From positions 15,868,789 through 15,932,788 of the forward strand of contig NC_034012.1 in assembly GCF_000346465.2 (NCBI RefSeq): 64,000 bases of DNA, read 5' to 3'. Of the stretch, positions 58,038 through 64,000 are shown piece after piece (position 1 is the first letter of the stretch; each line of letters opens with the position of its first letter). Made by a program: the position numbers and the translations under genes. The notes under the pieces are model-generated. The model was not told the DNA's origin. It saw only the letters and a list, made by a program, of their open reading frames with translations, and did no database searches. This DNA comes from Prunus persica. Taxonomy: Eukaryota > Streptophyta > Magnoliopsida > Rosales > Rosaceae.

Positions 58038-58538
58038 TAGGGGTGGGCGCGGTCCAGTTCGGTCCGGTTCTCACCTCTAATTGAAATCGAAACCGATACT
58101 ATTTAACTGGTCCGGTTTAGGCAAAAAAATTCAAAAACTGGCCGGTTCGGTTCTGACCAGTTTTGATTTTGAACCGGATTATTATTTTTTTATTTTTTTA
58201 TTTTTTTAAAAAAAATTATAATAAATAACTTATTTTTTTGGCTTAAAAATTAACAAATAATCCAATTCATACATTTAGAAATTTTTTTAAGTTGAACTTG
58301 GAAAAATAGTAGTTATAAAATTCAAAATATGGCATTATATTTTAAAATTTTGTAAAAATAAAAATATATATATATGACCAGTCCAGTTCGGTCCAATCTA
58401 GTGCGGTGGAGTGTAAAACTATAACTGGAATCGGTTTGGTCCGGTTTGTTGACTTTTTTGGTCAACAGATTTTTTTTCAGTTTTTTTTCACTAGTTCGGT
58501 TTGGTGTTCCAGTTTTTCGGTTCCGATGCCCACCCCGA
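58038..58538. mobile_element. hAT-like miniature element, family A copy 3
   Basis: Begins TAGGGGTGGGCGCGG and ends ATGCCCACCCCGA. A perfect 8-bp duplication ATTGGCAT lies at 58030-58037 and 58539-58546. It shares the CGGTTCGG-rich arms and AT-rich centre of the copies at 3473 and 16541. It inserted just beyond the end of the antisense ORF. Confidence 0.85.
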
Positions 58539-58546
58539 ATTGGCAT

Positions 58547-58839
58547 CTCGGAGTAGATGAAGACCTTTTTTTTTTTTTTATAGCTTTTGTAGTCTGCTAT
58601 CTTGTTTAGAATAATTGGTCTTGTTTGACCATCTTCTTTTTGTTGAACTTGGCGTGTTGGTCATTTTGCTATGGAAATTTCAATTATTTTTTCAACTTCA
58701 ATTTGCATCTTGTCTTATGAATTGCTTGAGTAACCAGCTAGTGTCTTGGACGTGCCTTTCTTCTTAGAATGTTTGACTGTTCATCTACCGCCTGCATGAA
58801 GGGTGCGCTTCTGCTCCCTCTTCAGGATGCTTCGTATTT
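58547..58839. other. Unassigned spacer
   Basis: T-rich sequence between the miniature element and the tandem array. No gene. It probably belongs to the 3' non-coding part of the TAT-like element. Confidence 0.35.
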
Positions 58840-59395
58840 CTCACCCTATGTCTCTCTGAAGAAACGACTTATGGGCAATGGTCTGAGTGATCTACTTCGC
58901 AATTTTCGTCCAACATCTCCCTGAGGATGCATCTTATGGACGATGATGTGCTTGACCTGCATTATAGTTTACACCCTACATCTACTTGAGGATGCAGCTT
59001 ATGGGTGATTGTCCAGGAGGATACTTTATGTCCTACATCGCCCGGAGGTGCGACTTAGGGGCAAATGCGTGTTCGACCTACTTTGTAATTTACACCCTGC
59101 ATCTCCCTATGGATGCGGCTTATAAGTGATTGTCCCGGATGATGCTTTATGCCCCACGTCACCCAGAGGAAGTAGTTTAGGGGCAAAGGCATATTTGACC
59201 TACTTTTACACCCCGCATCTCCCTGAGGATGCGGCTTATGGGTTATCGTCCTAGAGGATGCTTTATGCCTTACGTCTCCTGGAGGACGTGGCTTAGGGGC
59301 AAAGGCGTGTTTGACCTGCTTTTTAGTTTACACCCTGCATATCCCTGAGGATGCGGCTTATGAGTGATGGTCCCGGAGGACGCTTTGTGGAGACC
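58840..59395. repeat. ~120-bp tandem array downstream of TAT-like pol
   Basis: About four and a half units, marked by ACACCCTGCATCTCC-like words at 58971, 59092, 59208 and 59330. Each also has GAGGATGCGGCTTATG and GACTTAGGGGCAAA-like blocks, so every unit is itself made of two similar halves (CTCCCTGAGGATGCGGCTTA and CGCCCGGAGG-CGGACTTAGG). Units are diverged. TAT/Ogre elements often hold tandem arrays between pol and the 3' LTR. Confidence 0.8.
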
Positions 59396-59564
59396 TGCAC
59401 ACTTCTTATAAATGAAAAGCTGAATATTGCATTGATACTTGGATGATTACATTGCCTTATTCGAAATAACGAGATAAGTAACCCAGAATCTCTGACAGCT
59501 GTTTTTCTTCTTCAAAGGTGTGCAAGAATCAATCGTATGCCAGGAGCCTAGCTTGTAGGAGGAA

Positions 59565-60825
59565 GTCTTATGGGTAATATCTTTGGAGGTGGTAGGCATT
59601 CCACTATCTCGGAATTTCTTTCCCTTCCATAGTGTCAAGTGTATAGCGTCCTCTGCCTCCTAACTGGCTGATCACGTAAGGGCCTTCCTAATTGGGTTTC
59701 ATCTTTTTGGACCCTTGTCTTTCTGCAGTAATGAAGGTCTTTCTTAGCACAAGGTCACATGATTGAAACTGTGTGGCCTTGACCCTTTTGTCGTAGTAAG
59801 ACTTTAACTACTGCTAATAGGAGGCAACTTGGATAATGGCTTTCTCACTCTCACCTTCAAGTAAGTCAAGGTAGAGCCTCATCTACACGGAATTCTAATC
59901 AATACTACCTACTTCAATACTTATGGAGGCGATAATAATGTGTAGAGGAATGATTGCTCCAGTTCTGTAGGGGAGGGAAAATGGGGTTTCGCCAGTTGAT
60001 CTCCTTTTGGTGGTTCGATAAGCCCATAATACTCTGGGGAGCTCATCTACCCATTTCCCTTCAGCACCTTTTAATCTATTCTTTAGGCAGTCCAATTTAA
60101 TTTCGTTGGATGCCTTAGCCAGGCCATTGCCTTGCTAATACCTCGAGGTGGACAAGTGTTGCTTGATGCCATATTTGTAAAGAATGCGGTGATCTGCTTA
60201 CCAATGAATTGTGAGCCATTATCAATAACTAGTGACTGTGGACAACCAAATTAGCCGATAATGTTTCCCCAAACAAATAGTTCCACATTGGCCTCGATCC
60301 ATTTAGTAAAGTAGTCAGTGGCAACGATCATCATGTCTTTCTTGGCAGGTGCCGTTGGCATGGGGACCACTATGTTGATAACCCATTGCATGAAAGGCCA
60401 TGGACTATTCTGCAGATGGTAGACTTCAGCAAGAAGGTAAGAACTTGTTTGTACCGTTGCAACAATCACATCTTTTGACATATTCGGTAGAGTTATAGTA
60501 CATGGTAGGCCATAAATAGCCTATGTTTAGAGCCTTATAGGTAAATGACCTGCCCTCCGAATAGTTGCCACACTCGCCATCGTGAATCTTGTAGAGCACC
60601 TTAAGTGTTTGAGGATACTTTATGCATGTGAGATGAGGGCTGGAGTATGATCTGTGAATGAGCTTGTTGTCTTGCATGTTACTCCTGGCCTTCTGCTGGA
60701 CCTTCCTAGCTTCAGATTTCCTTTTTGGCAGATTTCCATTTGCCAAGTAGTCAATGATGGGGTCTTGCTAGCTAGGATCCTCGTTAATTTGCATTAAGTC
60801 AATCTGCTCAATCTCTTCGATGCTG
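59565..60825 (-). pseudogene. TAT/Ogre-like integrase remnant
   Basis: On the minus strand: IIDYLANGNLPKRKSEARK (60760-60700), then the zinc-binding segment LYKIHDGECGNYSEGRSFTY and GYLWPTMYYNSTEYVKRCDC (60620-60470). The core follows with WPFMQWVINIVVPMPTAP and ATDYFTKWIEA (60390-60300). After frame changes come LPRVLWAYRTTKRRSTGETP (60095-59950), YYDKRVKATQF and KMKPN, and a WNAYHLQRYYP-like end near 59570. In this family the core's second segment would hold the next catalytic Asp, but it is in a broken region (60250-60100). The RT is absent: the remnant stops at about 60825 where unrelated DNA begins. Confidence 0.85.
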
Positions 60826-61400
60826 GATCAGTGGCGCAGTGATGATGGACTTCAGATCCCATCAAGAGGCCACGAGGAGGATTGCTAAATTCTGCTGCAA
60901 GGTGGTGCGGCAGTAAGGTCGTGGCGCATGGGTCCATGTGATTGCGGACAGGTTCCGTGTGTTGGAGCTGCTGCCGTGCTTGGTGCAAGGTGGCCGTGGA
61001 ATGGCACGGTGGTGCATGCCTTGAGGCCTTGCAGCTGCAGCATGGAGGAGCGCATCATGGTGACGCTCTTGGTCACGAGACCGAGAGAAGGAGCAGTGGC
61101 GACAGGTAATCATCAAAAGGAACTTGCAAAAAAGTTTAAACCTACCAAGCCAATAACTATTAATTTCATTTTTCAACCCATAAACTGCTAACTAAGTACG
61201 AAAAAATGAATGAAAGAATAGTGTCCAAATGTGCTAATTACATGGAGATTAGCTCCTCAAAGAGAGTCAAAACTCCAAAAAGAACTTGCAGAAAAGTTTA
61301 GACCTACCAAACCAATAACTATGAATTTCTTTTTTCACATCTAAATTCTGCTACAGCACAAAACTTTACCACAGGGTAAGCAAATCCAAGCTACGAAATG
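60826..61400. other. Unassigned; direct repeat of ~80 bp
   Basis: No gene. AACTTGCAAAAAAGTTTAAACC (61121) and AACTTGCAGAAAAGTTTAGACC (61283) start two related segments of about 75-80 bp. The part 60830-61090 is GC-richer with overlapping frames on both strands and no known domain. Confidence 0.4.
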
Positions 61401-61850
61401 ATCAAATCAATGAAAGGGTGGCTTGCTCATTACTATCAACTCCTTTTCAGGATCCATATGAACCAATACACATCTCTGAAAATAAGTTTGACTTAAACAG
61501 GGATGAGTATTCAGAAAGCATTTGCTTATTTGTTTTGGTGCTATCGATGATGGTGTGGCATTTACATTCCACTTGCAAAAGACTTTTATTTCCCAAAGTA
61601 TTGCAATGGCATGTAATTGTTTCTGACCATTCAAACCTCTCATTATTTCCGTCTCTCACTTTATCATCCAATGAGTTGTTGAAACCTCATCAGCATTTGT
61701 TCTTCTCTCTATTGCAAGAACATCCACAAACACTGATGCAACAATATCATGGGCATCCTCTGCAGTCCATAAGAAAGGGAAAATCTTTTTCAAAAGATCT
61801 GTCCCTAGATATTTAAAGAACAAAGCCTCATTTAGATTCTCCATAAATAT
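61401..61850 (-). other. Unrecognised open frames, possibly gene fragment
   Basis: Minus-strand frames 61844-61656 (FFKYLGTDLLKKIFPFLWTA, TNADEVSTTHW) and 61643-61407 lie end to end with a stop and frame change between them. The amino-acid composition looks coding rather than random, but I recognise no family. A plus-strand frame (61418-61816) overlaps. It lies upstream of the primer site at 62878, so it could be LTR-captured sequence. Confidence 0.3.
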
Positions 61851-62877
61851 AAGAGGAGGTGAACAAGGTTAGGAACCACAACTATAAAAATTCAATCAAA
61901 ACAAAAACACTCAAAGTAACACTATCGAATTAAAAAAAAAACATCAGTTGATCTCAAAAAGTCTTCAAACTCTGAAGCAATCAAACCCTTTGATTCACAA
62001 AAGACAGATCAGCCAAAACTCAGGTTTTTAATTCCAGTTCAATTCAAAAAAGTAGTTTACAAAGAAAACAAGATTTCTCTCGTTACAAAAATTTGGTTGA
62101 GCACAAGCCAAATCAAGCAGAATTCGGGTTTTTCATAACATGAAAACCTGAACAAATTTACAGAAATGCCTTGATCTCTCAAGATTGCTAGAATAGCTCT
62201 TGGATGATTCATAATCAAGCAGAACATGTAATATGGTGTAGCTCCAGACCAAAAATCATCAATCCAGCCACTTCTAGCCTCATCCAGACTAAAGAAATCT
62301 CACTTCTGCCTATCTAGCAAGCCTCTCCATGGCTAGGTTAGATTAAAGCTCTGCCAGTCTCGACATTGGTATCGATTTCCAGCTGAACACTAACCAGTTG
62401 AAGATGCTGACACTTGAATCCAGCATAGATACACCCAGTCCAGCCTAAGTTACAGGCGAAAATCTAAATAGAAATCAAAGCCCACTGTTCTGTCGTCCCT
62501 TCAGACATGGTAGTCCCCTTTTGTCTTAAAAGTTGTGTAATAGGCAGTTTTTCTTGAAAAATAGTTTGATTTATTTTCAATATTCATTCTTGCCAGAAGT
62601 ACCAGTTTACTATGATAAATTATGAAGTCTTCACCAGTCTGAGGCAACAAAAGAACTTACTTGGGAGATATTCCTCACCCAAATTCACAATCACTTGTTA
62701 AAGCAGTAACTTGGGGCGCAAGGTAGCTTTGTTTCATAAGTCTGTTAAGATTTTTAACTGCTGACAATGGCACACTCGCACACCAAAGAAAGGTGATTTG
62801 TTGCCACCGATGGTTTTTAAGTCAGTGGAGAATTTTACCCTACAATCACAGGATCAAACCAAAATGGGTGAACAACT
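61851..62877 (+). other. Probable LTR or flank of the right-edge element
   Basis: No gene is seen. By position it should contain at least the end of the 5' LTR preceding the primer site at 62878. The LTR probably ends at the CA near 62874 (GGGTGAACA). The start was not found. Confidence 0.4.
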
Positions 62878-62896
62878 TGGCATGCCCAGTGGGACT
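62878..62896 (+). promoter_or_regulatory. Primer-binding-like site of right-edge Gypsy element
   Basis: TGGCATGCCCAGTGGGACT lies just after a candidate LTR end and 39 bp before the gag ATG. 'TGGCATGCCCAGTGGGAC' is a recurrent primer-site form in TAT-like plant Gypsy elements, from memory. Confidence 0.55.
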
Positions 62897-62934
62897 TCTT
62901 AGTATACATACTCCTAAAAGACATCTTCTAGTGT

Positions 62935-64000
62935 ATGAATATTGGAAATTCTAGCCAGAATCCACGCCTTATCATGGAAAAAGGTCAACCAACTTTCCAA
63001 GAAGAAAGACATGAATCAGTAGAAAGTGATGTTGGGCATTCAGCTCATGGTAGTGATAGCCATAATGCAGTGACAAGTCAACAGGCAATTCAGGAAGGAT
63101 CGCGAGGCTGTTATCGATAGGAATCCAATTCCAGACATTATGGTCTAAGAGCTAGATCTCCCTTTTGGACCTCCACCAGGGTTGGCATGGCTATATCAAG
63201 AGAACCCCCTTATTGCACAAATACCTGGAGTGCCTGAACAGGTAGAGATCCAGGTCGGACAAAGGGGAGGGGCTTTTGTTGCCCAAGAACAGGGAGCTAC
63301 AGCTCTTCCAGCAGGTCCAGCACCCGTTCAGGCCCCCTAGAACCAACCAGAACTTCCACATGTTCCACGGCTAGCGGCTCCATGTAATCAGCCAGTGGCA
63401 TATCTGCCTGAACAGCCAGCTGTGTTACCCTACAGACCCAGAAGGATGGATCCCAATCCATTTCCTCTACTTGCAAGAGGCAGAAGAAGCAGATAGGGGA
63501 TCAACCCTTTTGCCAAGACATGAATAGGCTGGGAGCAAACTGGAGAAATCATCTAGATTTCGAAGACAAAGAAGAACAAAGGGAAGAGATCGTACAGAAT
63601 GGAAAAAAGGGCTAAACACAATCAGCCAGAACAAGGACAGAACCTACCTAACACCGTGAATGACATGGGAGCACTACAGAGAATGATTAGAGAAATGATG
63701 GACCTTGAGGCCAAAAGAGGTGAAAGACCCACTTATAGGAACCATATCCAAGTTACATTGATCAGATGCCTCTATCCCCTAGTTTTAAAGTACCAAACTT
63801 CACTCTGTTCAATGGAGAGGATGCTCATGCATCATCATTGGAACATATAGGCATGTGTTCTATCCAGTGCATAGTTATAGAGAACAATCCCTTATTGAAG
63901 CTTGGGCTTTTTGAGAATTCGCTGTCCGGGCAAGCTTTTACCTAGTATCCCAACTTACCAGCCAATTCTGTCCAAACATAAGACCAAATGGAGAATGCTT
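62935..64000 (+). pseudogene. gag: TAT-like Gypsy gag, broken and cut by the window edge
   Basis: The frame opens MNIGNSSQNPRL at 62935 and stops at 63118. A Pro-rich stretch follows in other frames. The gag core, near 63740-64000, reads across a frame change as FKVPNFTLFNGEDAHASSLE, then HIGMCSIQC, NPLLKLGLFENSLSGQAFT and W-containing NLPANSV. These are the conserved words of plant TAT/other Gypsy gag. The element continues to the right of the window. Stops and frame changes in the visible part mean no full Gag is made from this copy. Confidence 0.75.

Noticed and set aside
60862..61191. GC-rich overlapping frames with His/Ala or Val/Gly bias
   Set aside because: No conserved domain; frames exist on both strands over the same bases.

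Overview
This is a 64 kb piece of a plant nuclear genome, almost certainly a woody eudicot. The retroelement and lectin-kinase sequences look Rosaceae-like (Prunus or a relative), but that placement is inference. The evidence is an intact L-type lectin receptor kinase, a broken DUF247 gene, a leucine-rich-repeat gene remnant, a Cassandra-type LTR carrying a 5S rRNA-like segment, Athila-, TAT- and Del/Tekay-type Ty3/Gypsy elements, a CACTA transposon with tnp2- and Ulp1-like genes, and many hAT-like miniature elements. Two runs of N (19416-19515 and 23109-23500) are assembly gaps. Only one protein-coding gene looks functional: the receptor kinase at 20468-22504 on the minus strand. Everything else recognisable is a transposable element, a dead gene or a repeat.

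Left part (1-15750). A 506-bp solo LTR (528-1033) has a perfect 5-bp target duplication. A DUF247 pseudogene follows on the minus strand, then two hAT-like miniature elements with perfect 8-bp duplications. Next is a decayed Athila-type Gypsy element: LTR-like sequence to about 7416, primer site, then gag, protease, RT, RNase H and integrase to about 14330. It is interrupted inside RT by a fragment of another LTR and ends at a truncated CACTA derivative.

Centre (15750-38230). Diverged copies of the receptor-kinase 5' flank and several miniature elements lead to the receptor kinase. A 10.8 kb CACTA element (24107-34920, 3-bp duplication ATT) carries a tnp2-type transposase that lacks its first catalytic segment, and a Ulp1-like protease gene. 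An LRR-receptor remnant, a 373-bp tandem duplication and a severed copy of the receptor-kinase promoter plus first codons follow.

Right part (38232-54238). This is a nested stack whose layers can each be delimited by target duplications. A miniature element (TSD TTTTGGAA) split the third 373-bp repeat. It was hit by an hAT-like element (38358-50068) and, separately, by a 3.4 kb solo LTR (50473-53907). The hAT-like element contains another miniature element (38453-49435), which contains a complete Del/Tekay-type chromovirus (38523-48773, TSD AATTT). The solo LTR contains a further miniature element (51676-52546). The LTRs of both Gypsy families carry tandem hairpin units with conserved loops and co-varying stems, the most unusual structural signal in the window.

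Far right (54430-64000). Remnants of a TAT/Ogre-like Gypsy element comprise pol on the minus strand, a downstream tandem array and an extra ORF on the opposite strand. The leader and gag of another Gypsy element run off the window edge.
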